DNA of 64,000 nt, from positions 62,001 through 126,000 of the forward strand of contig CAVPQY010000005.1 of NCBI GenBank assembly GCA_963707695.1, in the 5' to 3' direction. The stretch is from JAOPZW01 sp963707695. Its GTDB lineage: Bacteria; Actinomycetota; Thermoleophilia; Solirubrobacterales; Solirubrobacteraceae. Below the pieces are notes generated by a model that saw only the letters and a program-made list of their open reading frames with translations, was not told where the DNA came from and did no database searches. How positions within the stretch are numbered: the first letter of the stretch is position 1; every line of letters starts with the position of its first letter. The position numbers and the translations under genes are program-made. Below are positions 9,032-17,935 of the stretch, piece after piece.

Positions 9032-10987
9032 GTGCCGTTGCGCACGATGCTCCGGAAGGGCGCCCATCGTGGCGGCGTACCCGGGACGTGGAACGCCATC
9101 TTCCCGCCCCGCGCCAGCGGTCCGCCCCGCGCGGCGCGCCGGTCCGGCCGCGTCCTGACCACCGCCCTCCTGGCCGGCCTGGCCTTCCTCCTCCTCGCCG
9201 GCCCGGCGAGCGCCGCCTCGCTCTTCGCGGACGGCTTCGAGTCGGGGGACTTCTCCGCCTGGAGCCAGGTCCAGACGGCGGTCGGCGGCACCGCCGTCGT
9301 CCAGAGCGCCGTGGCGCGAACCGGGACGCTGGCCGCGCAGCTCTCGGAGACCGCGACCTCGGGCTCGAAGGCCTATGCCCGCAAGACGCTGTCGGCGTCC
9401 CAGCAGGACATCACCGTCAGCGGCGACTTCCAGGTCTCCAGCGCGCCCACGAGCGGCGGCAACATCCCGTTCTTCCGCCTGCTCGACCCCAGCGGTGCCC
9501 GCGTGGTGAGCATCTACCGCCAGAACGGCAGCGCAGGCACGATCGGCCTCGGCTACCAGGGCGCGAACTTCACGTCGACCGGCAAGCTCGCGCTCGGGGC
9601 GTGGGCCACGGTCTCGATCCACGTCGTCACGAACGGCACCTCGAGCACGGTGGAGGCGCGCCTCAACGGGACCCTCGTCTACACGACCACGGCCGCGAGC
9701 CTCGGCACCGCCGGCGTGCAGGCGATCCAGATCGGCAACGACACGTCCGCCCAGGCCTTCGGCCTGTACGCCGACACGATCGCCGTCGACGGCGTCGGCG
9801 ACACGACGCCGTCCGCGCCGGCCAACGTGACGCTGCCGACGGTCTCCGGCACGCCGCAGGCCGGGCAGACGGTGACCGCCAGCACCGGCACGTGGACCGG
9901 CAGCCAGCCGATCACCTACGCCTACCAGTGGCTGCGCTGCGACGCGGCCAGCGCCGCGTGCCTCGCCATCTCGGGCGCCACGTCGGCGAGCTACGCCGTC
10001 ACGGCGGCCGACGTCGGCGACACGCTGCGCGTCGCCGTGACCGCGAGCAACGGCGTCGGCCCGTCGACGGCGACGTCGAACGCGACCGCCGTCGTCCAGG
10101 GCGCCTCGACCGCGCCGGCGAACACCGTCGCGCCGACGATCACCGGCAGCGCGCAGGCCGGCCAGGTCCTCACGGCGGTCCCGGGCACCTGGACGGGCAC
10201 CCAGCCCATCGCCTACGCCTACGCGTGGCGGCGCTGCGACAGCGGCGGCGCGATCTGCGCGCCGATCAGCGGGGCCACGGGGTCCTCGTACACCGTCGCC
10301 ACCGCCGACGTCGGCAGCACGCTGCGCGTCGTCGTCACCGCGAGCAACGCGGCGGGGAGCGGCACGGCCACGTCCGCGGCCACCGCCCAGGTCACCGCGA
10401 CGCAGACCCAGCCCGGGCTCGTGGCGCTGTGGCACATGGACGAGACCTCGGGCACGTCGATGTTCGACGCCGTCGGCGGCCACACCGGGACGCTGCACTC
10501 GGTCAGCCTCGGGCAGCCCGGCGCGCTGGGCACCGCCTACGGGTTCACCGGCTCGAGCTACGTCTCGGTGCCCACGAAGGGCGACCTCAACCCCGGCAGC
10601 GCGAACCTCACGGTCACGATCCGGATCAAGACGACCTCGGCGCCCGCCACGCCGGACTGGGACATCATCCGCAAGGGCCTCTACACGACCGCGGGCGGCG
10701 AGTGGAAGATGGAGTACCAGCCCTCGGGCCAGGCCTCCTGCGGCTTCAAGGGGTCCTCGGGCTACAGCGAGATGACGGCGGGCCCGGCGATCAACAACGG
10801 GCAGTGGCACACCGTGCAGTGCGTCAAGACCTCGACGGGCATCAAGGTCGTCGTCGACGGGGCCGCCACCTCGAAGACGGCCGGCATCGGCGCGATCTCC
10901 AACACCGACGCGGTGCCCATCGGCGCGCGGCCGGGCTCGGAGTTCTTCAAGGGCTCGCTCGACGAGGCCAGCGTCCAGATCGGCTAG
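9032..10987 (+). CDS. Secreted protein with two Ig-like repeats and a C-terminal LamG domain
   Basis: A 651-residue exported protein. A long Arg-rich N-terminus leads to the hydrophobic core TTALLAGLAFLLLAGPASA with cleavage near residue 61. Residues 65-260 look like a beta-sandwich carbohydrate- or surface-binding domain (FADGFESGDFSAW). Two about 95-residue Ig-like repeats follow from about 260 and 361, each with TWTGxQPI.YAY.W.RCD, ISGAT and a TVATADVGSTLRV-like strand. A concanavalin-like LamG domain begins near 463. It has a paralogue at 47354. GTG 9032 and ATG 9047 are both possible starts. No enzyme motif was seen; adhesion or surface binding is inferred. Confidence 0.8.
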   Translation: MPLRTMLRKGAHRGGVPGTWNAIFPPRASGPPRAARRSGRVLTTALLAGLAFLLLAGPASAASLFADGFESGDFSAWSQVQTAVGGTAVVQSAVARTGTLAAQLSETATSGSKAYARKTLSASQQDITVSGDFQVSSAPTSGGNIPFFRLLDPSGARVVSIYRQNGSAGTIGLGYQGANFTSTGKLALGAWATVSIHVVTNGTSSTVEARLNGTLVYTTTAASLGTAGVQAIQIGNDTSAQAFGLYADTIAVDGVGDTTPSAPANVTLPTVSGTPQAGQTVTASTGTWTGSQPITYAYQWLRCDAASAACLAISGATSASYAVTAADVGDTLRVAVTASNGVGPSTATSNATAVVQGASTAPANTVAPTITGSAQAGQVLTAVPGTWTGTQPIAYAYAWRRCDSGGAICAPISGATGSSYTVATADVGSTLRVVVTASNAAGSGTATSAATAQVTATQTQPGLVALWHMDETSGTSMFDAVGGHTGTLHSVSLGQPGALGTAYGFTGSSYVSVPTKGDLNPGSANLTVTIRIKTTSAPATPDWDIIRKGLYTTAGGEWKMEYQPSGQASCGFKGSSGYSEMTAGPAINNGQWHTVQCVKTSTGIKVVVDGAATSKTAGIGAISNTDAVPIGARPGSEFFKGSLDEASVQIG

Positions 10988-11087
10988 CGGCCGAGCCCGG
11001 ACGTCGCGGCTCCGAGGCCGGTCCGCGGCGCCCCCGCCGCCCGGGTCGTGGCCGCACCCGCTGCTACCCTCGCCGCGGGTCCAACCC

Positions 11088-12548
11088 ATGTCCTCGCCCA
11101 CCGACCTCCCCCTCCGCGACGGACCTCGCGACGAGTGCGGCGTCTTCGGGATCTTCGCCCCCGAGCACGACGTCGCGCGCCTCGCGTACTTCGCCCTGTA
11201 CGCGCTCCAGCACCGCGGCCAGGAGTCGGCGGGCATCGCCGCGGCCGACCGCGGCGGCGCCATCATCACGCAGCGCTCGCTCGGCCTGGTCTCGCAGGTC
11301 TTCAAGGAGCACGACCTGCGGGCGCTGCGCGGCGACCTCGCCGTCGGCCACGTCCGCTACTCCACGACGGGCTCCAACGAGTGGGAGAACTCCCAGCCCG
11401 TCCACCGGTCCGCCGGCTCGGGCGGGAACCGGCGCGACCTCGCGCTGGCCCACAACGGCAACCTCATCAACGCCGTCGAGCTCCACGCCGCCCTGCGCGA
11501 GCGCGGCGTGACCTTCCAGTCCACGTCGGACTCGGAGATCATCGCGGCCCTCCTGGCGGCCCACCCGGCCGACGACCTCCACGAGGCGATCGCCGACGTC
11601 GTCCCGCGCCTGCAGGGCGCCTTCTCGACGGTCGTCATGGACCAGGAGCGCGTCTACGCGTTCCGCGATCCCGCCGGCGTCCGGCCGCTCGTGCTCGGGC
11701 GCCTCGGCGAGCGCTACTGCGTCGCGTCGGAGACCTGCGCGCTGGACATCATCGGCGCCGAGCACCTGCGCGACGTCCTGCCGGGCGAGCTCGTGTCGCT
11801 CGGTCCCGACGGCGTGCGCTCGCGGATGGTCGTCGACGACGCGCGCGAGGCCTTCTGCGTCTTCGAGTACATCTACTTCGCGCGGCCCGACTCGCGGATG
11901 GCGGGCCACTCGCTGCAGGCCGTGCGCGGCCGCATGGGGGAGCTCCTGGCCCGCGAGGCGCCCGCGCCCGGCGCGGACCTCGTGATCCCCGTCCCGGACT
12001 CCGGCGTCCCGGCGGCGCGGGGCTTCGCGCGGGCCAGCGGGCTCCCGCAGGACGACGGCCTCATCAAGAACCGCTACGTCGCGCGGACCTTCATCCAGCC
12101 CGGCCAGGAGCTGCGCAAGCACGGCCTGCGCCTGAAGTTCAACCCGCTCCCGGAGATCGTGGGCGGCCGCAGGCTCGTCGTCGTCGACGACTCGATCGTC
12201 CGCGGCAACACGACGCGCCAGATCATCCAGATGCTGCGCGACGCCGGCGCGCTCGAGGTCCACATGCGGATCTCGGCCCCGCCGATCCGCCATCCCTGCC
12301 ACTACGGCATCGACATGTCCTCGCGCGAGGAGATGGTCGCCCACGGCAAGGAGGTCGACGAGATCGCGGCTGAGCTCGGGGCCGACTCGCTGGCCTACCT
12401 GTCGCTCGACGGCGTCTACGAGGCCGTCGGCCGCCCGCGCGAGCAGCACTGCGACGCCTGCTTCTCCGGCTCCTATCCGCTCACCGGCACCGACGACGCC
12501 CAGGGCAAGTTCGCCTTCGAGCGCTCGCTGCCGCTCGTGCAGGCCTAG
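11088..12548 (+). CDS. purF: Amidophosphoribosyltransferase, iron-sulfur type
   Basis: A 486-residue enzyme for the first committed step: PRPP plus glutamine to phosphoribosylamine. The nucleophile is Cys17 in RDECGVFGIF, so a 16-residue propeptide must be removed. The PRPP loop VVVDDSIVRGNTT is near residue 364. Cysteines corresponding to the Bacillus-type [4Fe-4S] cluster are visible in AFCVFEYIYFARPDS, PCHYGIDMSS and HCDACFSGSYP, suggesting oxygen-sensitive stability. A -10-like TACCCT at 11065-11070 is 17 bases upstream of the ATG. It stands alone between unrelated genes. Confidence 0.96.
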   Translation: MSSPTDLPLRDGPRDECGVFGIFAPEHDVARLAYFALYALQHRGQESAGIAAADRGGAIITQRSLGLVSQVFKEHDLRALRGDLAVGHVRYSTTGSNEWENSQPVHRSAGSGGNRRDLALAHNGNLINAVELHAALRERGVTFQSTSDSEIIAALLAAHPADDLHEAIADVVPRLQGAFSTVVMDQERVYAFRDPAGVRPLVLGRLGERYCVASETCALDIIGAEHLRDVLPGELVSLGPDGVRSRMVVDDAREAFCVFEYIYFARPDSRMAGHSLQAVRGRMGELLAREAPAPGADLVIPVPDSGVPAARGFARASGLPQDDGLIKNRYVARTFIQPGQELRKHGLRLKFNPLPEIVGGRRLVVVDDSIVRGNTTRQIIQMLRDAGALEVHMRISAPPIRHPCHYGIDMSSREEMVAHGKEVDEIAAELGADSLAYLSLDGVYEAVGRPREQHCDACFSGSYPLTGTDDAQGKFAFERSLPLVQA

Positions 12549-12583
12549 GCCTGCGGCGGCCCGCCGCGGGGCCGCGGCGCGGA

Positions 12584-12589
12584 TAGGGT
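12584..12589 (+). promoter_or_regulatory. -10-like box of the GNAT gene, leaderless spacing
   Basis: TAGGGT lies seven bases before ATG 12597 and there is no Shine-Dalgarno sequence, giving a leaderless layout. Confidence 0.45.
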
Positions 12590-12596
12590 CGCCGGC

Positions 12597-13376
12597 ATGG
12601 ACGACGACGCGCTGCGCGCCCGGCACGGCGCCAGCCAGCGGGCGCTGTACGCGGCCGTGACGCCGGCGACGGCGGGCGGCCGCGTGCTGGAGCTGGCCGG
12701 CGGCGCGGTGCAGGCCGCGATCACGCCGGCGGTCCCCGGCGTGTCGCTCTTCAACGCGGTGGTCTACGACGACGGGGCGGCGCTCCTCGGCGCCCGCGAC
12801 GAGCTCTCCGCGGTCTACGACGGGGCGGGCGTCCAGGCGTGGACCGTGTGGGTGCGGCCCGGCGACGAGGCGGTGGCCGCCGGGCTGCGCGCCGCCGGGC
12901 ACGTGCACGACGGGCGGCCGCTCCTCATGGGGGCCGTGCTCGGGGCGATGGACCTCGACCCGCGCGGCGACGTCGACCTCGACGTCGATCCCGCCCCCTC
13001 GTTCACCGTGCTGGCCGACCTCAACGACGCCGCCTACGGCGTGCCGGGGGGCACCTTCGCGCCCGCGGTCGCGGGCCTCGGCGACGCGGGGCCGCGCGCC
13101 TGGGTGGCCCGCGCCGGCGGCCGGCCGGTGGCCACGCTGAGCCTCGCGCTCCACGCGGGCGACGCCTACGTCTGGCTCGTGGCCACGGCGCCGGAGGCGC
13201 GCGGTCGCGGCCTCGCGAGCGAGCTGCTGCGGAGCGCGCTGCGCGCCGCGCGCGACGAGGCGGGGGCGGCGACGACGACGCTCGAGGCGACCGCGATGGG
13301 CGAGGGCGTCTACCGGCGCCTGGGCTACCGCGAGCTCGGACGGCTCGGCATGTGGGAGCGCCGGGTGCCTGCTTAG
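12597..13376 (+). CDS. GNAT-family N-acetyltransferase
   Basis: A 259-residue protein. The C-terminal half has the acetyl-CoA pyrophosphate-binding pattern of GNAT enzymes, VATAPEARGRGLASELLRSA, followed by a helix and the strand TTLEATAMGEGVYRRLGY. The N-terminal half (about 130 residues) resembles the degenerate first GNAT copy found in many actinobacterial two-domain members. The acceptor substrate is unknown. It is the first gene of a same-strand run (GNAT, GlxA-like regulator, DJ-1 enzyme, RecQ) placed between purF and purN. Confidence 0.82.
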   Translation: MDDDALRARHGASQRALYAAVTPATAGGRVLELAGGAVQAAITPAVPGVSLFNAVVYDDGAALLGARDELSAVYDGAGVQAWTVWVRPGDEAVAAGLRAAGHVHDGRPLLMGAVLGAMDLDPRGDVDLDVDPAPSFTVLADLNDAAYGVPGGTFAPAVAGLGDAGPRAWVARAGGRPVATLSLALHAGDAYVWLVATAPEARGRGLASELLRSALRAARDEAGAATTTLEATAMGEGVYRRLGYRELGRLGMWERRVPA

Positions 13377-13480
13377 CTGCGCGGCCAGGGGCGGCGCGTG
13401 CTGGGCTTCCTCGACCAGGTGGCCGGGATCGCCCGGTAGTGGTCCTTGCCGCCACGCGCCCGGCGGGGCACCATGGCGAC

Positions 13481-14446
13481 GTGCCCACCCGCCGGATCGT
13501 CCTCGTCGCCGCCGACGGCCTCCAGTCGCTCGACCTCACCGGGCCGCTCGAGGTCCTGCACGCCGCCGCCCGGGTGGTTCCCGGCGCCTACCGGATCGAG
13601 GTCGCCGGCACGGCCGGGACCGCCCCGGTGCGCAGCACGAGCGGCCTGGCGCTCCTTCCCGACCTGGCGCTGGCGGACGTCCGGGGCCACGTCGACACGC
13701 TCGTCGTGGCCGGGGGCGAGGGGGCGCGGGCGGCCGCCGAGGACCTCGCCGTCGTCGCCGCGGTGCGCCGCGCCGCCGGGCGCTCGCGGCGGGTCGCCTC
13801 GGTCTGCACCGGGGCCTTCCTGCTCGCCGCCGCCGGGCTGCTCGACGGCCGCCGGGCGACGACCCACTGGGCGTCGTGCCGGTCCCTGGCCGAGCGCCAC
13901 CCCCGCGTCGACGTCGACCCGGACCCGATCTTCGTCCGCGATGGCGACGTGTGGACGTCGGCCGGCGTCACCGCGGGCCTGGACCTGGCGCTGGCGCTCG
14001 TCGAGGAGGACCTGGGCCGCCGCGTCGCGCTCGAGGTCGCCCGCTGGCTCGTCGTCTTCCTCCAGCGCCCGGGCGGCCAGTCGCAGTTCTCCGCGCCGCT
14101 CGTGGCCCAGGCCGCCGAGCGCCGGCCGCTGCGCGAGCTGCAGGCGTGGGTGGCCGAGCACCTCGAGGACGACCTCACCGTCGCGCGCCTCGCGGCGCGC
14201 GTGGCGATGAGCGAGCGGACCTTCTCGCGCGCCTTCCGGCGCGAGACCGGGGTCACCCCCGCCGCGTGGGTCGAGGGGCTGCGGGTCGAGCGCGCCCGCA
14301 TGGCGCTCGAGGACAGCGACGCGGGCGTCGAGATCGTCGCCCGGATCTGTGGCTTCGGCTCGGTCGAGACGCTGCGCCGTGCCTTCCACCGCCGGCTGGG
14401 CGTCGGGCCCGCCGCCTACCGCAGCCGGTTCCGCCCGGCCGCCTGA
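13481..14446 (+). CDS. GlxA-type transcription regulator: amidotransferase-like domain plus AraC HTH
   Basis: A 321-residue protein. Residues 1-185 form a DJ-1/PfpI-like domain with the nucleophile-elbow SVCTGAFLLAAAG (Cys109) and TTHWAS. Residues about 215-318 are an AraC double helix-turn-helix: LTVARLAARVAMSERTFSRA and the second helix pair ending RRAFHRRLGVGPAAYR. Start GTG 13481 gives the normal N-terminus VPTRRIVLVAADG. Such proteins regulate catabolic genes with the sensor domain as ligand pocket. The next gene, ten bases downstream, encodes a stand-alone protein of the same sensor fold, a likely target or partner. Confidence 0.88.
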   Translation: MPTRRIVLVAADGLQSLDLTGPLEVLHAAARVVPGAYRIEVAGTAGTAPVRSTSGLALLPDLALADVRGHVDTLVVAGGEGARAAAEDLAVVAAVRRAAGRSRRVASVCTGAFLLAAAGLLDGRRATTHWASCRSLAERHPRVDVDPDPIFVRDGDVWTSAGVTAGLDLALALVEEDLGRRVALEVARWLVVFLQRPGGQSQFSAPLVAQAAERRPLRELQAWVAEHLEDDLTVARLAARVAMSERTFSRAFRRETGVTPAAWVEGLRVERARMALEDSDAGVEIVARICGFGSVETLRRAFHRRLGVGPAAYRSRFRPAA

Positions 14447-14455
14447 GGAGCCCCC

Positions 14456-15112
14456 ATGGACATCGCGATCCCGCTGTACGAGGACTTCACCGCGCTGGAC
14501 GCCGTCGGGCCCTACGAGGTCCTGAGCCGCCTGCCGGGGGCCCGCGTGCGCTTCCTGACGGCGACCGCGTCGGCGCCGGCCGCGGTCCGCACCGACAACC
14601 GGATGCTCGAGCTCGTCGCCGAGGCCTCGCTCGAGGACGTCCCGCACCCCGACGTCCTCGTCGTCCCCGGCGGGATCTCGGCCGACCGCTTCGCCGACGA
14701 CGAGCGCTACCGGTCGTGGATCCGGACCGCCCACGAGACGTCGACCTGGACGACGTCGGTCTGCTCGGGCGCGCTGCTCCTGGCCGCGGCCGGGGTGCTC
14801 GACGGCGTCGAGGCGACGACGCACTGGCTCGACCGCGAGCGCCTGGCGGCGCGCGGCGCCATCCCGGTCGAGGACCGCGTGGTGGAACGCGGCAAGGTCA
14901 TCACCGCGGCGGGCGTGTCCTCGGGCATCGACATGGCGCTCCTCCTGGCCGCGCGGATCGCGGGCGACGTCGTCGCGCAGGCCATCCAGCTCGTCATCGA
15001 GTACGACCCCCAGCCGCCGTTCGACGCGGGCGCGCTGGGCAAGGCGCCTCCGGAGGCGGAGGCCCTGGTCCGAGCGGCCGTGGATGCGCGCCGGGCGCGC
15101 GCGGGGGTGTGA
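14456..15112 (+). CDS. DJ-1/PfpI family protein, isonitrile hydratase-like
   Basis: A 218-residue single-domain member of the class I glutamine amidotransferase-like superfamily. It has DFTALDAVGPYEVL at the N-terminus, LVVPGGISADRF in the middle and the nucleophile elbow TSVCSGALLLAAAG with Cys103, followed by ATTHW. This arrangement resembles Pseudomonas isonitrile hydratase, but the reaction is not proven. A Shine-Dalgarno GAGGAG at 14446-14451 overlaps the end of the preceding regulator gene, so the two form an operon. Confidence 0.82.
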   Translation: MDIAIPLYEDFTALDAVGPYEVLSRLPGARVRFLTATASAPAAVRTDNRMLELVAEASLEDVPHPDVLVVPGGISADRFADDERYRSWIRTAHETSTWTTSVCSGALLLAAAGVLDGVEATTHWLDRERLAARGAIPVEDRVVERGKVITAAGVSSGIDMALLLAARIAGDVVAQAIQLVIEYDPQPPFDAGALGKAPPEAEALVRAAVDARRARAGV

Positions 15113-15205
15113 CGGCCGTCGGGCCGGGTGCGACGCCCGCCGCGCGAGGTGTGACGGGGGACCCGCCGGGGCGCTCGCCGGCCCGGGCCCCGCCGCGGGC
15201 GCCGC

Positions 15206-15211
15206 TATGGT
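15206..15211 (+). promoter_or_regulatory. -10-like box upstream of recQ
   Basis: TATGGT sits eleven bases before ATG 15223, after a 110-base gap from the DJ-1 gene. It would give a 5' leader of only a few bases. Confidence 0.4.
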
Positions 15212-15222
15212 CGGGCGGGCTG

Positions 15223-17001
15223 ATGGACGACGCCCGCCGCGCGCTGCGCGAGCACTTCGGGTTCGAGGGCTTCCGGCCCGGTCAGGAGCAGGCCGTGACC
15301 GCCGCCCTGGCCGACCGCGACGTGCTCGTCGTCATGCCCACGGGGGCGGGGAAGTCGCTCTGCTACCAGCTCCCGGCGCTCCTGCGCGACGACCTGACGC
15401 TCGTCGTCTCGCCGCTCGTCTCGCTCATGCAGGACCAGGTCGAGGCGCTCGAGCGGGTGGCGCCCGGGCGCGCCGCGCTCGTCAACAGCCAGCGCGACGC
15501 GGTGGCCAACCGCGACGCGGTCGAGCGGGCGCTGGGCGGGGAGGTCCGGCTGCTGTACGTCGCGCCTGAGCGCTTCTCCTCGCCGGCCTTCCTGGAGCAG
15601 ATCCGCCACGCGCGGGTCGGGCTCTTCGTGGTGGACGAGGCACACTGCGTCTCGCAGTGGGGGCACGACTTCCGTCCCGACTACTTCCGCCTCGGCGACG
15701 CCGCGCGCTGGCTCGGAGCCGGGTCGATCGTGGCCGCGACGGCGACCGCGACCCCCCAGGTCGCCGGCGACGTGGTCGCGCGGCTGGGGCTGCGCGACCC
15801 GGAGCGCGTCACGACCGGCTTCGACCGCCCGAACCTGAGCTTCGCCGTCGTGCGCTGCCGCACCGGCGCCGACGAGCGCCGCCGTCTGACCGCGGCGCTG
15901 GCCGACCCCGTGGCGCGGCCGGCGATCGTCTACGCGGGCACGCGGGCGCTGACCGAGGAGCTGGCGGGCGCGCTGCGCGGGTCGCTCGGGGTCGAGGTCG
16001 TCGCCTACCACGCCGGCCTCGGCCGCGAGGAGCGCTCGGAGGCGCAGCGGCGCTTCATGGCGGGCGAGGCCGAGGTCGTGGTGGCCACGAACGCCTTCGG
16101 GATGGGCGTCGACAAGGCCGACGTGCGCACCGTCGCCCACGCCAGCGTCCCCTCCTCCATCGAGGCCTACTACCAGGAGGCCGGGCGCGCCGGGCGCGAC
16201 GGCCGGCCGGCCCGGGCGCTGCTCTTCGCGGAAGGCCGGGACAAGGGCCTGCACGTCCAGTTCATCAAGCGCGACGAGGTCGGCGACGCCGACCTCGAGC
16301 GCGTCGCGGCGGGCATCATCGGGCGGGCCGTCGAGGGCCGCTACGAGGTCGCCGCCGAGGCGCTCGCCTCCGGGCGGGACGGCGCGGACGGCGTCCGCGC
16401 GATCGTCGGCCACCTCGCCCGCGCGGGCGTCCTGCAGCCGGCGCCGGCGCCCGTCGACGTCCTGCGCGGGCGGGTGCTCACCCCCTTCGACGGTCGGGCC
16501 CGTGGAGCGTGCCGGGCCTCGGTGCGCGCGGCCAAGGACGCGCGCTGGCGCCAGTACCACGCGGTGTGGGCGTTCGTGGAGGGCGACGCGTGCCGGCGGG
16601 CGACCATCCTGCGCCACTTCGGCGACCCGGCGGCGCCTGCACCGACCGGGCCGTGCTGCGACGTCTGCGACCCGTCGCTCGTGCCCGCCGGGCCGACGGG
16701 GTCCGCGCGCGTCGCCGCCGCCGGCCTGCCGGAGGGGACCGACCTCGACACCGCGATCCTCGACGTGGTCACGCGGGCCGAGCCGTCGGTCGGGCGCACG
16801 CGCGCGGTGGAGATCCTGCGCGGCGGCCGCTCGAAGGTCGTCGTGAAGTACGACTACGACGGCCTCCCCGGCTACGGCGCGTTCGCCCACCTCACGAACG
16901 GCGAGGTGCTCGACCGCGTCGACGCGCTGCTCTCCGCCGGGCGCCTGCGCTCGACCGGGGGCGCCTACCCGAAGCTCGCCCTGGCGCGGGAGGCCGCTTG
17001 A
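15223..17001 (+). CDS. recQ: ATP-dependent DNA helicase RecQ
   Basis: A 592-residue SF2 helicase for 3'-5' DNA unwinding in repair. Motif I is TGAGKS at 40-45, motif II is DEAH at 138-141 in VDEAHCVSQWGHDFRPDY, motif III is ATATATP, and motif VI is in YYQEAGRAGRDG. The RecQ zinc site is CRRATILRHFGD with PCCDVC, followed by a short winged-helix region ending SAGRLRSTGGAYPKL. No HRDC domain is present, so it is shorter than E. coli RecQ. Its TGA overlaps the TTG start of purN, an unexpected coupling of a repair helicase with a purine gene. Confidence 0.92.
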   Translation: MDDARRALREHFGFEGFRPGQEQAVTAALADRDVLVVMPTGAGKSLCYQLPALLRDDLTLVVSPLVSLMQDQVEALERVAPGRAALVNSQRDAVANRDAVERALGGEVRLLYVAPERFSSPAFLEQIRHARVGLFVVDEAHCVSQWGHDFRPDYFRLGDAARWLGAGSIVAATATATPQVAGDVVARLGLRDPERVTTGFDRPNLSFAVVRCRTGADERRRLTAALADPVARPAIVYAGTRALTEELAGALRGSLGVEVVAYHAGLGREERSEAQRRFMAGEAEVVVATNAFGMGVDKADVRTVAHASVPSSIEAYYQEAGRAGRDGRPARALLFAEGRDKGLHVQFIKRDEVGDADLERVAAGIIGRAVEGRYEVAAEALASGRDGADGVRAIVGHLARAGVLQPAPAPVDVLRGRVLTPFDGRARGACRASVRAAKDARWRQYHAVWAFVEGDACRRATILRHFGDPAAPAPTGPCCDVCDPSLVPAGPTGSARVAAAGLPEGTDLDTAILDVVTRAEPSVGRTRAVEILRGGRSKVVVKYDYDGLPGYGAFAHLTNGEVLDRVDALLSAGRLRSTGGAYPKLALAREAA

Positions 17002-17612
17002 GGGTGGGGGTGCTCGCCTCGGGCGAGGGCACGAACCTCCAGGCGCTGCTCGACACGGTCCACGGTCACGAGGCCGACGTCGTCGCGGTCGCGTCGGACC
17101 AGCCCGCGGCGCGGGCGCTGCAGCGCGCGGCCGACGCGGGCGTCCCCACGCGCGTCTTCCCGCGTGACGCCTTCGCCACCCGCGCGGAGCGCGACGCCGC
17201 GATCGCGGACTGGCTGCGGGAGCGCGGCGTCGAGCTCGTGGTCCTGGCCGGGTACATGGCGCTCCTCGACGCCGCGTTCCTGGGCCGCTTCCGCGACCGC
17301 GTGCTGAACGTCCACCCGTCGCTCCTGCCGGCCTTCACCGGCGTGCGGGCGATCGAGCAGGCGCTCGACTACGGCGTGAAGGTCTTCGGCGTGACCGTCC
17401 ACCTCGTCGACGAGGGCGTCGACACGGGGCCGATCGTGCTCCAGGAGGCGGTGGCGCTGCCCGGCGCGACGGACGCGGACGCCGTCCACGCGGCGCTGCG
17501 CCCGCTCGAGCACCGCCTGCTGCCCGAGGCCGTGCGGCTCGCCGCGGCCGGCCGGCTGCGCCGCGACCCGGGTCACCCCCGGAGGGTGCTGACGGACCGG
17601 GGCGGCGACTAG
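16998..17612 (+). CDS. purN: Phosphoribosylglycinamide formyltransferase
   Basis: A 204-residue enzyme that transfers formyl from 10-formyl-THF to GAR. The N-terminal phosphate loop is VGVLASGEGTNLQALL; the active-site strand LNVHPSLLPAFTG has the catalytic His, and VHLVDEGVDTGPI carries the catalytic Asp. The start is either TTG 16998, which overlaps the recQ stop (TTGA), or GTG 17004; the difference is two residues. It is followed by a short low-complexity spacer and a minus-strand small gene. Confidence 0.94.
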   Translation: MRVGVLASGEGTNLQALLDTVHGHEADVVAVASDQPAARALQRAADAGVPTRVFPRDAFATRAERDAAIADWLRERGVELVVLAGYMALLDAAFLGRFRDRVLNVHPSLLPAFTGVRAIEQALDYGVKVFGVTVHLVDEGVDTGPIVLQEAVALPGATDADAVHAALRPLEHRLLPEAVRLAAAGRLRRDPGHPRRVLTDRGGD

Positions 17613-17667
17613 CCGCGCCGCCGGCCGCCGCCGGCCGCCGCGCCGCTCGCCGCCGCACTGGGTGCCG

Positions 17668-17868
17668 CTAGCCGCCGCGCTGGGCGCCCGAGGACTCCCC
17701 CTCCCAGTCGCCGGCGACGTCCTCCGCGGGCTCGGCGGCGTCCTGGCGACGCTCGTCGAGCTCGTGGTGGGCCTCGTCGAGGTGCTCGTCGAGGCGCTCG
17801 AGGCGCTCCTCGAGCTCGTCGCCGGTCTTCTCGAGCTGCTCCTCGGCGTCCGATCGCGGATGCTCCAT
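17668..17868 (-). CDS. Small acidic coiled-coil protein
   Basis: A predicted 66-residue protein from the ATG at 17868. Residues 8-45 have heptad-like Leu/Glu/Arg spacing (LEKTGDELEERLERLDEHLD), suggesting one long charged helix or coiled coil; the end is acidic with no hydrophobic segment. It is divergent from purH with 67 bases between starts. No family is recognised and a role cannot be assigned. It could be a chance frame, but the composition differs from typical antisense frames here and the ATG fits the divergent layout. Confidence 0.5.
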   Translation of the reverse strand: MEHPRSDAEEQLEKTGDELEERLERLDEHLDEAHHELDERRQDAAEPAEDVAGDWEGESSGAQRGG

Positions 17869-17935
17869 GGACGCGAGCTGCCCGCACGGGAGCGCTCCCA
17901 TGCGACGGGTCGGCGGCTCCGCGGGTCGGGCCACT

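Noticed and set aside
6626..11305. A 1559-residue minus-strand open frame
   Set aside because: It is antisense to purL and the LamG gene; the composition is repetitive Arg/Asp/Gly and no domain is visible. Stop codons are simply rare at this GC content.
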